Source: Ohtaekwangia koreensis (GTDB taxonomy: Bacteria; Bacteroidota; Bacteroidia; Cytophagales; Cyclobacteriaceae). From it: a stretch of DNA of 64,000 nt. A program made the translations under genes and the position numbers. Shown piece after piece: positions 28,802 through 39,557 of this stretch (its first letter is position 1; each line of letters opens with the position of its first letter). Where the stretch lies: contig NZ_FUZU01000003.1 of NCBI RefSeq assembly GCF_900167975.1, positions 1,009,267-1,073,266 on the forward strand, in the 5' to 3' direction. The notes under the pieces are model-generated. The model was not told where the DNA came from and did not search any database. It worked only from the letters and a program-made list of their open reading frames with translations.

Positions 28802-29218
28802 ATGGGCTTGTCTAAAATTAAAATGCTTACCACAATCGCATTTCTGGCAATTGTGGTCATTCAGGGTAGCGCAACAACCATGCAACCTTGCGCAACGGAT
28901 CGGCTACAGGACAGTTTGTACCTGCCTCCGCTTCATAAATTTGTAGGGAACGAAGTTCAAAGCCTGCTTGTGCTGATCGATTCTGATAATTACGAAACAT
29001 TCTATATCCGGGAATCCAAGGGAGTTGAAACAGGTATCATTCTTCAATTCAAAACAAGTGGAATCTCCCTTCATATATATTGCACAAATAATGATCCGGA
29101 CGGCCTGGACTCCGATAGAAGTCTTTCCGATTTGGAAAAAATAAAAAAACAGAAGATCACGCGAATCGAAATTTACAATGAACAGAAGTTTGTTACCCTA
29201 TTCGATCAAGGGGATTGA
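28802..29218 (+). CDS. Small exported protein of unknown function
   Basis: About 138 residues from the ATG at 28802 (MGLSKIKML), which precedes a hydrophobic export signal (TTIAFLAIVVIQG). The frame is open to 28748, but the extra residues would come before the signal. ATG at 28823 is also possible. The mature part is acidic, with beta-type segments (SLLVLIDSDNYETFYIRESK, ITRIEIYNEQKFVTLFD). No family is recognised, and neighbours on both sides are unrelated. Confidence 0.6.
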   Translation: MGLSKIKMLTTIAFLAIVVIQGSATTMQPCATDRLQDSLYLPPLHKFVGNEVQSLLVLIDSDNYETFYIRESKGVETGIILQFKTSGISLHIYCTNNDPDGLDSDRSLSDLEKIKKQKITRIEIYNEQKFVTLFDQGD

Positions 29219-29499
29219 TATGTGCCGACCATAAAAATCTGCTTATAGCCAAGAAGCTGCTTCGAATATAGCAGCGGCCTTGGTTTTACCTCTATGCACA
29301 CATTCAGCTATATCCTGAATGTCCTGATGTTCATCCCAAAAGACAGTTTCATTCGTTAATAATCGAATCAATTTATTAAATTGGTTCTACTGTAGTTTAT
29401 TTTCGATCCGAAATCATTCATATCATCTCAAAAAAGTGCTGACGGCCGTGCAACATTAAACTATATCCACGCGTCTTAGCAGAGCAACCCATTAACTCC

Positions 29500-31872
29500 A
29501 TGATCAGAAACTATATCAAAGTCGCCATCCGGAACCTTCTGCGTCAGAAAGGTTTCTCATTCATCAACATCTTAGGACTTGCACTCGGTATTACTTGTAC
29601 TGCGCTCATTGGTATGTGGGTGAATGATGAGTTGAGCTATGACAAGTTCCATACTGATTATAACCGTATATACCGTATTACCTCCACTCTTCCCGAGATG
29701 AAGGTGCATGCCGCGGTAACCTCTGCCCCACTGGCGCCCGCGATAAAGAATGAGATTCCCGAAGTGGAAGATGTAGTGCGAACCAGTGGTTTGAACCGTG
29801 AACTGATACAGGTTGGCGATATCAAATTCGAAGAGCCGGGAATTATGTTTGCCGATTCGAATTTCTTCAGGATGTTCACCTTTCAATTTATCCGTGGTGA
29901 TAAAGAACACGCTCTCGAAAATCCGGAAGGAATTGTTATCTCGGAAGAGATGGCCAGAAAGTATTTCGGCAGTATTGATGTGCTTGAAAAAACGATCCGG
30001 AAAAATAATAAAGAAGACTTTACGATAACGGGTGTTATTGCCAATGTACCGGATAACTCCCACCTTCAGTTTGATTTTGTTCAACCGATGAGTTTTCTCG
30101 CGCGTACCAACAACGATTTCAAGAATAACGTCTGGGACAATTTCAACTGGTATACCTATATAAAGCTTACTGATAAGGCGAAGCAATCCGAATCAACCAT
30201 TAAAGAACTGGAGACAAAAATCCAGGCAATCTACAAAAAGAATGAATCGTTCTTAAAAGTAAGTTTCGTGTTGCAGCCCCTTGAAAAAATTCATCTTTAC
30301 TCCAACTTTCTGGCTGACCTCGCAGGACATGGCAACGCACAGAATGTATATATCTTCATGATCGTTGCTGTATTTATACTCGTGGTTGCCTGCTTGAATT
30401 TCATGAATCTCGCTACAGCGCGAGCTGCTCGCCGTGCAAAAGAAGTCGGACTTCGAAAAGTTGTGGGCGCTATACGGCCGCACCTGATGGGACAATTTCT
30501 TGCAGAGTCGCTGGTCGTTGCGTTGCTATCCTTGATGCTCGCATTACTGGTTATCTTTCTTGTTCTACCCTATTTCAATACACTCGGAGGAAAAAATCTT
30601 TCGCTTGACTTCACCAACATAAAACTTATGGGTGGTCTGCTTGGTATAACTATCATTACAGGTTTATTGGCAGGCAGCTACCCGGCACTATATCTTTCCG
30701 GGTTTGTACCGGCCACTGTATTAAAAGGGAATTTTGCATCGGGTACATCGGGTGGCTTGTTCAGGAACGCGATGGTAGTGATCCAGTTTACTGTTTCAAT
30801 TTCATTGATTGTCGGTACCACCATAGTATATCGTCAGTTAAAGTATATCCAGCAAATGAATCTTGGTTACGATAAAGAGAACCTGCTATATATACCGATG
30901 ACAGGAGAAATGTGGTCGAAATATGAAACGTTCCGTACTATACTTGGTAACGAAAGGCTGACTACTAATTATTCGTTCATCTCCGGCCTCCCTACTTCTT
31001 CATCCGGTGCAACCGTGAGTGTGGAGTGGTCAGGGAAAGATCCGAACTCTCAACCTCTGTTTTACAATACTGCGATTGATGAAAATTTCGAAGAGGTTTT
31101 CAAAGTAACATTCGTTGATGGCCATGGCTATGGTGATAATGCCAAAGCTGATTCCGTGAATATTATTGTAAATGAAACAGCATTAAAAACAATGGACATG
31201 CCACTTAAGTCTGCAGTGGGAAGCAAGATCAAAATCTGGGGCACCGAGAGAACGATCATTGGCGTTGTAAAAGATTTCAACTTCAAGCCTGTACAAGAGA
31301 CTATAGGACCGATGTTCCTGGATCGGAATACCTGGGGCGGCTACCTCATCGTGAGAACTTTACCAAATGAACTTGAAAGTACCATCGCTAAACTTGAGCA
31401 AATCTGCAAAGAGATTAATCCGAGCTATCCATTCAATTATAGTTTTATTGATCAGGATATAGCCAACATGTATAAAGCCGAGCAACGACTGAGCAGTCTC
31501 TTTAATGTGTTTGCTATATTGGCTATAGTGATTTCCTGTCTTGGACTCTACGGCTTATCTGCATACCTCGCGGAAAGGCGCACACGTGAAATGGGAATAC
31601 GCAAAGTGCTTGGCGCTTCCGGATTCCAACTGGTATATCTTTTATCGGCTACATTTACACGGCCGATCATGATCGCTACTGTCATCGCTGTTCCTCTCTC
31701 CTGGTATGGAATGAGTCGCTGGCTTGAGGGGTTTGCCTATCACGTGTCAATCGACTGGACAATTTTCCTGATCGCGTTTTTTGCAGCACTTTTCATTGCA
31801 TGGCTCACCGTAAGTTTTGAATCGATCAAGGCTGCAACTGCAAATCCGGTAAAATCATTGAGGTCAGAGTAG
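29500..31872 (+). CDS. FtsX/MacB-type ABC transporter permease
   Basis: A 790-residue permease. The first membrane helix (about 20-42, INILGLALGITCTALIGM) follows the typical RNLLRQKGFSF entry. Then come a MacB-type periplasmic core and two FtsX units, each with the EVGLRKVVGA / EMGIRKVLGA signature, and the C-terminal AATANPVKSLRSE end common to Bacteroidota members. It lacks the prefix domain of the other permease in this window. No ATPase or membrane-fusion gene is adjacent, so its partners are elsewhere. A strong terminator follows. Confidence 0.93.
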   Translation: MIRNYIKVAIRNLLRQKGFSFINILGLALGITCTALIGMWVNDELSYDKFHTDYNRIYRITSTLPEMKVHAAVTSAPLAPAIKNEIPEVEDVVRTSGLNRELIQVGDIKFEEPGIMFADSNFFRMFTFQFIRGDKEHALENPEGIVISEEMARKYFGSIDVLEKTIRKNNKEDFTITGVIANVPDNSHLQFDFVQPMSFLARTNNDFKNNVWDNFNWYTYIKLTDKAKQSESTIKELETKIQAIYKKNESFLKVSFVLQPLEKIHLYSNFLADLAGHGNAQNVYIFMIVAVFILVVACLNFMNLATARAARRAKEVGLRKVVGAIRPHLMGQFLAESLVVALLSLMLALLVIFLVLPYFNTLGGKNLSLDFTNIKLMGGLLGITIITGLLAGSYPALYLSGFVPATVLKGNFASGTSGGLFRNAMVVIQFTVSISLIVGTTIVYRQLKYIQQMNLGYDKENLLYIPMTGEMWSKYETFRTILGNERLTTNYSFISGLPTSSSGATVSVEWSGKDPNSQPLFYNTAIDENFEEVFKVTFVDGHGYGDNAKADSVNIIVNETALKTMDMPLKSAVGSKIKIWGTERTIIGVVKDFNFKPVQETIGPMFLDRNTWGGYLIVRTLPNELESTIAKLEQICKEINPSYPFNYSFIDQDIANMYKAEQRLSSLFNVFAILAIVISCLGLYGLSAYLAERRTREMGIRKVLGASGFQLVYLLSATFTRPIMIATVIAVPLSWYGMSRWLEGFAYHVSIDWTIFLIAFFAALFIAWLTVSFESIKAATANPVKSLRSE

Positions 31873-31924
31873 CGCTCGATTCAGCGATATGCTTACAGGT
31901 TAGCGGAAAGCATACAGTAAGAAG

Positions 31925-31963
31925 AGCCGGTGAAACTATATATAGTTTCACCGGCTTTCTGTT
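31925..31963 (+). terminator. Rho-independent terminator after the permease gene
   Basis: A perfect palindrome with 16-base arms (31925-31940 and 31941-31956, AGCCGGTGAAAC core, centre TATATA), directly followed by TTCTGTTTT. It lies about 50 bases after the permease stop. Confidence 0.85.
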
Positions 31964-32123
31964 TTACGATAAAGGATTTCCTCTGAGAAATATAGAGTTC
32001 GATCATCTATAGTTATATAGCAGATAGAATTGCTTCTTAACCAATGCATATTTTCATAATAGAAAATGCAATTTGGTCCACAGAAATGCTTATAATGGAC
32101 AGCGATTCCACAAAAAGTGACAC

Positions 32124-32939
32124 GTGACAATTACAAAACGAAAAAAATCATTTATACATTACTTCCCGGTTTACGGTTGTATCTCAACCGCGCTTATCTA
32201 CGCTGCTGTAGGTGTGATTGCGCTACTTTCTTTTTTTAAAGTGAGAGACGGAGGTGCTGATGAAAGCAGTATGCTGGCATTAGTCAACGACTACCTCGTA
32301 GGGAAGATCTTTATCTATGTCATTCTCACAGGCACATTGTGTTACGTTATCTGGAGATTTTACGAAGCTTTCACTGATCCATATAGATATGGCTCACATG
32401 CTTCCGGCATTGCCAAGAGAATAGGTGTGTGTCTCAGTACCCTTGCCGATATCATGATCGCCTATACTGCGATTCGTGTACTCTTCCATGCAGGTAATAT
32501 TATGCTGAATGGTGAACCCCGCGAAGAGCAGCAACGTGTAGCTTCAATTTTGCAAGAGCCCTGGGGTAACGAAATTATTATCCTCTTTGGATTTCTGATT
32601 ATCGTCACGGCTATAACACAATTTCTGTACGGTGTAACAAAAGGCTACAAGGAACGCATTGATATCGATCACTACAGCAAGGCCTTCAAAATCTTTACAA
32701 CGATTATGGCGTGGTCAGGCTTTATTGCGCGCGGTGTCATCATCGGAATTATAGGCTTCTTCATGATAAAATCCGGCATTACAGAGAATGCTAAATTAGT
32801 GGTCAATACCGATAAAGCGTTTGACTTTATCGGAGATCATGTCGGCCATATATACTTTATAATTGTGGCATTTGGCACAATCTGCTATGGCGTCTTTATG
32901 TTTATTCTCGGTGTCGCTTACGATACTGATAGGGATTAA
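32124..32939 (+). CDS. DUF1206-type integral membrane protein
   Basis: A 271-residue protein with about six membrane helices arranged as three similar two-helix units: ALIYAAVGVIALLSFF, a unit around 'SDIMIAYTAIRV'-like ADIMIAYTAIRVLF, and ARGVIIGIIGFFMIKS with VAFGTICYGVFMFI. This repeat arrangement and the 'GYKERIDIDHYSK' link are typical of DUF1206. No ATG lies near the N-terminus, so GTG at 32124 is the most likely start. Function of the family is unknown. Confidence 0.82.
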   Translation: MTITKRKKSFIHYFPVYGCISTALIYAAVGVIALLSFFKVRDGGADESSMLALVNDYLVGKIFIYVILTGTLCYVIWRFYEAFTDPYRYGSHASGIAKRIGVCLSTLADIMIAYTAIRVLFHAGNIMLNGEPREEQQRVASILQEPWGNEIIILFGFLIIVTAITQFLYGVTKGYKERIDIDHYSKAFKIFTTIMAWSGFIARGVIIGIIGFFMIKSGITENAKLVVNTDKAFDFIGDHVGHIYFIIVAFGTICYGVFMFILGVAYDTDRD

Positions 32940-33062
32940 AGTGTTATAACGAACATCAAGTATACTTTCCTATATATATAGTTTGCTGGAATCCGGTAGT
33001 CGTTGGTACCGAAGGACCTATTCACAGATGTCGACTTCATGGTTAGCCAGCGCGTTAATAGC

Positions 33063-36000
33063 TCAATTTACTACAAACCGTATATACTTCTTCCCCTTGT
33101 CATAGTCTAATCGTAATATGTAGGTTCCAGAACTCAACGGCCGCAGATCAAAGTATATTTGATAAAGTCTATCGCCACTCTTCTGAATTTGCCTAATCAA
33201 AAGTCCAGTTGGTGCATGCCAGACGCTTACCGTAATGGGAGTTTCTTCGCTGAGCTCTATACCTACATGGAAGGAGCCATTGTTGGGATTAGGATGTAGT
33301 ATAAATTCCTTTACGTATTCCTCGTATCCCAAGCGGCCGCCCTCAGGATCTTCTCCTTCCTCCAGGATGATAATGGTTTTACTTACCTTGTCGAAACACT
33401 CTCCCAAATGTGTTGCCAGACTTACTTCATACGTCCCCGCATTTCTAAACTCGCCATATAGCACGTCTCCGTTATCCTGTAACTTGGTCATTTCAAGAGG
33501 ATAGTTCCATTCAATTTTTTCTGGCAACGGCCACGATATATCAATCATTACAACGGTATCGCCAGCAACAGCTTCCTTTGGAATCATAAAAGATGCCTTG
33601 AGCAAATCGTATGATGTCTCCAATAAGAACGTATCCTGAGCAACACATCCCTTGTCACTTACCGCCTTAATCCAATAGCTTCCGGCATCTTTTATCACTA
33701 CGTGTTGTTCCTGGCTGGTAAAGCCATTGTTGCTTTCCCATGCAATACTAGACCAATCTGGTCCCGCATTCAGTGTATAGGTCTGTCCAACACACAGCGT
33801 AACACCGCCCCCGAGATCAAGTGGCAATGCAGGTGTATTGTCGAGTATAATCGTGCTCTCTCCTTTACAACCTTTTGCATCTGCAACGGCTACGGTATAG
33901 GAACCCGGGCAAATATTGGTTTTAATGTTCGAGTTTCCACCGCTCGCCCAGATATACTCATATCCTCCGTTACCCCCGATAGCAGCAACTTCCAATGAGC
34001 CGTCACATCCATCTCTACAGGTTGCCAGCGTTGATTTGGTGACGGTTATTTCAATAGGGTCTGGATGTTTTAGTTCGATGTCTTGTGTCAATGTACAATT
34101 GTTACCGTCTTTCAAAACAACCGGATATATCGCTGCGCAGAGTTGTGTTTGTGTTGCTCCGGTTTTGTTGTTCCATTCATATCTATAATTTCCAACACCT
34201 CCGGATGCTTCCAGCGTTAGTTGCCCATCACAGACTCCGTTACAGGTCGGTATTGTTGCGCTCTTAACTTTTAATGCCAGCGCATTGGGTGCCGGTATAT
34301 CTACGGTTTGAACAACTGTACAGCTATGACCATCAGTAATCAATACATCATAGAGACCTTTCTTCAGATTCATACCTTGCAGGTTACTTTGTCCATCAGG
34401 CCATTCAATCACAAACGGGCCATCGCCTTCCGTAATCGTAATTGCTGCGCTGCCATCCGATGAATCAAAACATTTCGTGGCCGTAGCGATGTAGTCGGAC
34501 TTAGCACCGTCAGTACTGGTTATACCGACACTGCCTGTCATAGGACAAGCATTGTTATCATGAACGGTTAACGTATATATTCCTCCCCTTGCACTGGATA
34601 GCGTAGCATCCACGTCAATCACGTTGGCTTTTGAATCTTGCCAACTATAGGTATATCCGTTCACACCTCCCGTAACAACGGCCCGTGCTGTTCCGGCAGG
34701 GTTACCACAGAATGCAGGCTGTATATCTGTAAATGAGATATTGATTTTGGCCGGCTGCATCAATGTTGATGCTACTGTTTTTTCACACCCGTTACCATCT
34801 CGTAGGGCGATTGTATAACTTCCTTGTTTGAGCAAGCTAAATATATTCTCGGATTGCCATGTTGCTTTGTTATCTTTTGAATAGCTATAATCTTGTACAC
34901 CACCGGATGCCTGTAGTTTTACAAATCCGTCATTGCCATCGAAACATGAAATATTCTTTTGATCAGCGATGGTAAATGCAATCGCTGTAGGCGTTGTGAT
35001 GGTTTGCGCAACGGATTGCTTGCATCCATTATTATCGGATACGACCAGCGTATAATCTCCGGCTGATAAATTCGCTATAACGGCAGTAGTTTTTCCATTT
35101 GACCACATATAGGTATAAATACCTGTTCCACCCGAGCTAACCGAAGCTATCGTACCGTCACTCGAGCCGAAGCATGAAACACCGTAGCCTGAATAATCTG
35201 AAACATCAGTTATCTGTGCTTGCACCTGTATTGGATTTTCGAGCGCCATTGATCCACTTCCGGTACATCCATTAACATCTTTCACATCAACAGTATAGGA
35301 ACCCGCTCCTACACCAGATAACAAAGAACCAGTAGCTCCTGTATTCCAGGTGAAGTCAAGCGTACTTGTTCCTCCACTCGCTATAGCATGCAACTTTCCA
35401 TCAGTCATATTATAACAGCTGATAACCTGACCGTTGTAATTGCTGGCCTGTGATACGGCTACTGTAACCGGATCAGGATCGGTAAGAAAATATGATGCTT
35501 CCGCTTTGCATTGATTCCGGTAGGTAATAATGACTTTATATAGCCCTTCACCAAGATCTTTAACGGAAGAGAGTGTTGGGCTTTCACCTAAGGTTGTCTC
35601 ATTTTCTGTCCATGAATAATTCTGTGCAGTTATAGTGTTGTTATTTTCGTCTTTTACAAGGGCTGCCAGTATACCATTGGTATCACCATTGCATTTGATA
35701 ACGCTTCCATTGAAGTTTGACTGTGCTACTATGGATACAGTATTAGCCACTGGTTCATCAAGTGTTATTGATTTATTTGTGCTGCATCCCTGATCATCGG
35801 ATACAATCAAGGAATATGTACCAGCCCCTATATCTGCAACGCTTGCTGTCGTTTCTCCGGATGCCCATTTATAGTGTACAGCCCCAATGATCGTAGCGGC
35901 AACCGGCTTGGCTTCCAGTATAGCGGTTTTATCACCGGGGCATGTTAATGTTGTGAGTTGATTAATCGCAAAATCTATTTTAGGCGGTGCAGTTAATGCC

Positions 36001-37445
36001 AGACTTGATGAAGCGGTGCAACCATTGGCGTCCGTTACGGCAAGACTATAGGCATTGACACCAAGTCCTGAAACAGAACTTGTATTGGCTCCAGTAGACC
36101 ATCGATACGTATAGCCTTCGGTTGTTATACCATTTGACACCGTGCTTTTAATAGCTCCATCACTTTTGTCCCAACAACTTACCGGGTAACTATTATAATC
36201 TGTAGCCTTTGACAGAGCGACTTGTAACTTTACTGGTTCTTGTAAAACCACTTCATTTTTTGCTTCACAATCATTTGCATCTTTCAAGGTAACGGTATAT
36301 GTACCTGCTTTAATTCCGGATATATTTTCCGTTATTGCTCCCGTACTCCAGCTAAAGTCTTTATAGCCACCTACACCCCCCGAACCTATAGCTGTAGTTT
36401 CTCCGGTGCTGCCTCCGTTACATTTTATAGCATAGCCATTGTAGAACTGAGTTTTGAAATCAACGGATACTTGTGTAGGTTCCAGAACCGTATAGGTAAC
36501 ATTAGTATTACAGGCACCATACGTATCCTTTACATAATTATTGACTACCTGAAAACTCCATTTACCAGCCTTTAATCCTGTAATCTGATAGGTTCCCGTG
36601 GAAACGGTCGGCTCAACCATTAAACCTCCGTCTTCATGATAGCCATTTATATAAAACTGATTTACCTGTGATACAGTATTAGATATCTGAAGCGTTACCT
36701 TCCCATTAGCATCACCTTTACAGATAACATCAGTGCTACCGTTGATAGAAACGCTTGGTGATGGTGCGTACAGATTAAAAGCCAATGCAGGTAAAGTTCT
36801 GTCGGATAAGCCTGGATCAATCACACGCACATACTTATTACTATATGGATCAGAAAAACCGATACTTACAATTTCTGCCGGTGTTAATGTGATGCTTTCT
36901 GTAATTTTCCCGATTGTTTTCCAACTTGCATTATCGTCTGACAACTCCCATTTATAACTTCCTGTTGACGAACATGAAGACGCATTCAATGTAATTTTGT
37001 CACAGGTTCTTGTTGAGTCAACTTTAAGTATAGGGTAGAATTGAATGGTAGTGGTTGTACTTCCACCAGGGTTTGTACCAGTTGTTTTAAACGTTGTACT
37101 ACTGCAGGCTGTATTAAATATCGCTAAATCTGTAGACGAGAATACATCAGAACAAGTAGCCTTGATTGCTATATATATTTTTTTATCAGCTATAGATGAC
37201 CACCCGGTTCCTTTGATGACTACGTTTGCCTCATTACCTGAAACATCAGCCCCTTGTTCCCCTAGTCCTATCTGAGTTGTCTTGCCATTAAAGACACAGT
37301 GACCAATATCAATCTTCTCGGAAAAGGAACATGTTGGATTTTTATATACAATCCGAATCTTCATTATCCATTCATATCCTTGCGCCAAGCTTGAAGTACA
37401 TATACCAAGCATTAAAAATATCAGTAGGTAAAATTTTATCTTCAT
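33063..37445 (-). CDS. Giant SprB-repeat protein with T9SS sorting domain
   Basis: A 1460-residue exported protein. A signal peptide (ending SLAQG) is followed by a ~200-residue N-terminal part and then about a dozen ~80-residue beta repeats of the SprB type. Each contains a cysteine-glycine core such as SCFGSSDGTI, a YTYMWSNG-like strand, an aromatic/threonine loop and a DNNGC end. The C-terminus (ILHPNPNNGSFHV to SGTYILRLDYDKG) is a type A T9SS sorting domain. SprB-type proteins are surface adhesins used in gliding or attachment. It is the last gene of the run of envelope genes on this strand, 39 bases after the FN3 gene. Confidence 0.9.
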   Translation of the reverse strand: MKIKFYLLIFLMLGICTSSLAQGYEWIMKIRIVYKNPTCSFSEKIDIGHCVFNGKTTQIGLGEQGADVSGNEANVVIKGTGWSSIADKKIYIAIKATCSDVFSSTDLAIFNTACSSTTFKTTGTNPGGSTTTTIQFYPILKVDSTRTCDKITLNASSCSSTGSYKWELSDDNASWKTIGKITESITLTPAEIVSIGFSDPYSNKYVRVIDPGLSDRTLPALAFNLYAPSPSVSINGSTDVICKGDANGKVTLQISNTVSQVNQFYINGYHEDGGLMVEPTVSTGTYQITGLKAGKWSFQVVNNYVKDTYGACNTNVTYTVLEPTQVSVDFKTQFYNGYAIKCNGGSTGETTAIGSGGVGGYKDFSWSTGAITENISGIKAGTYTVTLKDANDCEAKNEVVLQEPVKLQVALSKATDYNSYPVSCWDKSDGAIKSTVSNGITTEGYTYRWSTGANTSSVSGLGVNAYSLAVTDANGCTASSSLALTAPPKIDFAINQLTTLTCPGDKTAILEAKPVAATIIGAVHYKWASGETTASVADIGAGTYSLIVSDDQGCSTNKSITLDEPVANTVSIVAQSNFNGSVIKCNGDTNGILAALVKDENNNTITAQNYSWTENETTLGESPTLSSVKDLGEGLYKVIITYRNQCKAEASYFLTDPDPVTVAVSQASNYNGQVISCYNMTDGKLHAIASGGTSTLDFTWNTGATGSLLSGVGAGSYTVDVKDVNGCTGSGSMALENPIQVQAQITDVSDYSGYGVSCFGSSDGTIASVSSGGTGIYTYMWSNGKTTAVIANLSAGDYTLVVSDNNGCKQSVAQTITTPTAIAFTIADQKNISCFDGNDGFVKLQASGGVQDYSYSKDNKATWQSENIFSLLKQGSYTIALRDGNGCEKTVASTLMQPAKINISFTDIQPAFCGNPAGTARAVVTGGVNGYTYSWQDSKANVIDVDATLSSARGGIYTLTVHDNNACPMTGSVGITSTDGAKSDYIATATKCFDSSDGSAAITITEGDGPFVIEWPDGQSNLQGMNLKKGLYDVLITDGHSCTVVQTVDIPAPNALALKVKSATIPTCNGVCDGQLTLEASGGVGNYRYEWNNKTGATQTQLCAAIYPVVLKDGNNCTLTQDIELKHPDPIEITVTKSTLATCRDGCDGSLEVAAIGGNGGYEYIWASGGNSNIKTNICPGSYTVAVADAKGCKGESTIILDNTPALPLDLGGGVTLCVGQTYTLNAGPDWSSIAWESNNGFTSQEQHVVIKDAGSYWIKAVSDKGCVAQDTFLLETSYDLLKASFMIPKEAVAGDTVVMIDISWPLPEKIEWNYPLEMTKLQDNGDVLYGEFRNAGTYEVSLATHLGECFDKVSKTIIILEEGEDPEGGRLGYEEYVKEFILHPNPNNGSFHVGIELSEETPITVSVWHAPTGLLIRQIQKSGDRLYQIYFDLRPLSSGTYILRLDYDKGKKYIRFVVN

Positions 37446-37484
37446 AATAATATTAATTCGTTATGATCACAATAAATCGTAAAA

Positions 37485-39557
37485 TCAAAAACTTACCTCT
37501 AATTCTTTACTCATCTCTGAAAAAGCTCCGTTACCAAATACAGCCATAACTTTATAACTATACTGGCCTCCTACTATCATTCCGCTATCAATAAACTGCT
37601 TCTCTTTTATAGTACGATATAATTGCATCGCTCCGTCTTTGGTCTTTTTGTAAATGCGATACGAGACAACGTCTGCTTGCGTGCATGTCCAGCTTAGTAT
37701 TATCTTTTTGGTTACCCGATCTATAGTTGGTGTAGCCAAATCAACCGGAGGTTTGGGTTGGGGAAGTATGAACCCGGTAACCACTGGCGCGGGGGGCGAT
37801 TCAAGATTAGCTTCATCTATAGCAATAACGGTATAGTGCTGTACATTGCTATTGGTGAGGTGCGCATCGGTATAGGTATATACCGAATCTGAACCGGCCA
37901 TCTTTGTAGTCAATCGTATCCATTGCCCCTGATCGCCTTTACGATATACTTCATACTTCACTACATCCTGACTCCCACTCGGCTCCCATCGGAGGATTAC
38001 ACCTTCCCTAGTCGATTTAACCGGCAACCACACTGCGGGCATTGGCGGAACTTTATCCGGTAACGAAAGACTTAGTATAGCAGATAGACCGGAGTGATTC
38101 TGATTCTTATCGATCGCCATTACCTGATAGTGGATTTTCTCATTCAGACTTTTCAATTCTACTTTGTCTGTAAACGTTGTGTCCTTTACCACTTCGCCTG
38201 TCATCAACGCAAACTCTTCGCTTTGATAATAAGCCCTGTAAATACGGTAACCCAATATATCTGCATCCGGGTTGGGCTTCCAGCTTATACTTACGTTTCC
38301 GTAATCATCTACTTTACCTTTCATGCCGACAGGTATAGCCGGAGGTATACTATCTACCAGCAAGGTGAGATATGGCATGGATGTAATCTCGGTTCCATCC
38401 TGCGTTTTTGCTTTCAGTTTGTAATAGTTGGTTTGCTGCGGCGTGGTATCTTTAAATGCTCTTACCGATGGAGAAAGTATATCTTTATGAACTGTTTTGT
38501 ATGGCCCGGAGGAAGTAACCGAACGCGTTACTTCGAAACCTTTCAGTGCTTCATTCTCTGCTTCCGGAAATTCCCACTGTATATCTATACTCTTATTATC
38601 CATACTCAAGGCTGAGGTAATGAACACACTTGACGTTACTACTTTATTGCCTTTGACTTTCACTATATTTGATATAGGTCCAAACTCACCAAATGGTGTT
38701 ATTCCTCTTATGCGGTAGCTATATTCTTTTCCAAGCACAGCAAGTGTATCCGATGCGTACTGGTATTTAGCATCCTCACCTTTCTTGCTGAGGGTAACCC
38801 CCGGTATATCGGTGACCTGCACGAATGGCTTTCCATCCTCTGAACGCTCGACAGAATACGTGGTATAAAGCGTTGCATATTCTAATTGGTTCCAGCGCAA
38901 GATCACCACATTGCCAGTAGCCTGCGCAGTAACTCCGGCAATGGAAGGCAATTGATACTTCTGCAATGGATCGATGAAGGCGCTTCCGCGTAGAGTATCC
39001 GTTGGCGTAACCACGCTGATCTGGTACAAATATTTTACATTCTTCTCAATTTGTTTATCGCTGAAATATAGTCCTTGTGCTTTCGCTATCACCGGAGACA
39101 TATCGGCACAAAACAAGGCAATCGAAAAACGTTGTTCATTCTCCTTCGCCTTATTTACAATTTGCATAACATCGGTGTGCTCGATGTTTAATTCAAAGGT
39201 TTCACCATAGAGGGCCTGCGCGGCAACCATTCCATACTTGTTATGTATATACTTCTCCCATTGTTCTTCCGGCAACGGTTTTAAAGGTGAAGGTGTTAAC
39301 ACCTTTCTTTCCGATGGACGCAGTACTTTTCCATTGCGCACCAACACAATCCGTTCAATAGTATATCCATACTTGTTGGCTACTTGCCAGTGGTCAACTG
39401 ACAGCGGTGCCCACCGTAGTGTAATGGAATCGGTAGAAGGACGAACAATCACAGCAAGTTCGTCTTCGTTTTTTATAGTTTGCTGTGCCGAAGCGTGAAT
39501 AGCCAATAACGCCACCATGCCAACCACACAACACAGGATTCTAATCCGGTATGGCAT
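37485..39557 (-). CDS. Exported fibronectin type III repeat protein
   Basis: About 690 residues from the ATG at 39557 (MPYRIRIL, then signal peptide to ASAQ). The frame is open to 39575, which would lengthen the overlap with the upstream gene from 17 to 35 bases. After an N-terminal part of ~190 residues there are about five FN3-type domains, recognisable by repeats such as VVILRWNQLEYATLYTTYSV, YRIRGITPFGEFGPIS, VSISWKPNPDADILGYRIYR and VILRWEPSGSQDVVKYEVYR. It has no T9SS sorting domain. Overlap with the 1533-residue gene suggests co-translation and a shared envelope structure. Function is unknown. Confidence 0.85.
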   Translation of the reverse strand: MPYRIRILCCVVGMVALLAIHASAQQTIKNEDELAVIVRPSTDSITLRWAPLSVDHWQVANKYGYTIERIVLVRNGKVLRPSERKVLTPSPLKPLPEEQWEKYIHNKYGMVAAQALYGETFELNIEHTDVMQIVNKAKENEQRFSIALFCADMSPVIAKAQGLYFSDKQIEKNVKYLYQISVVTPTDTLRGSAFIDPLQKYQLPSIAGVTAQATGNVVILRWNQLEYATLYTTYSVERSEDGKPFVQVTDIPGVTLSKKGEDAKYQYASDTLAVLGKEYSYRIRGITPFGEFGPISNIVKVKGNKVVTSSVFITSALSMDNKSIDIQWEFPEAENEALKGFEVTRSVTSSGPYKTVHKDILSPSVRAFKDTTPQQTNYYKLKAKTQDGTEITSMPYLTLLVDSIPPAIPVGMKGKVDDYGNVSISWKPNPDADILGYRIYRAYYQSEEFALMTGEVVKDTTFTDKVELKSLNEKIHYQVMAIDKNQNHSGLSAILSLSLPDKVPPMPAVWLPVKSTREGVILRWEPSGSQDVVKYEVYRKGDQGQWIRLTTKMAGSDSVYTYTDAHLTNSNVQHYTVIAIDEANLESPPAPVVTGFILPQPKPPVDLATPTIDRVTKKIILSWTCTQADVVSYRIYKKTKDGAMQLYRTIKEKQFIDSGMIVGGQYSYKVMAVFGNGAFSEMSKELEVSF

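Noticed and set aside
33063..37445. Regular internal repetition that might suggest a CRISPR array or tandem DNA repeat
   Set aside because: The repetition is at protein level (SprB-type domains, ~80 residues) with diverged DNA; there are no short identical repeats with unique spacers.
38094..38615. 173-codon open frame on the plus strand
   Set aside because: Antisense to the FN3 protein gene; unnatural composition.
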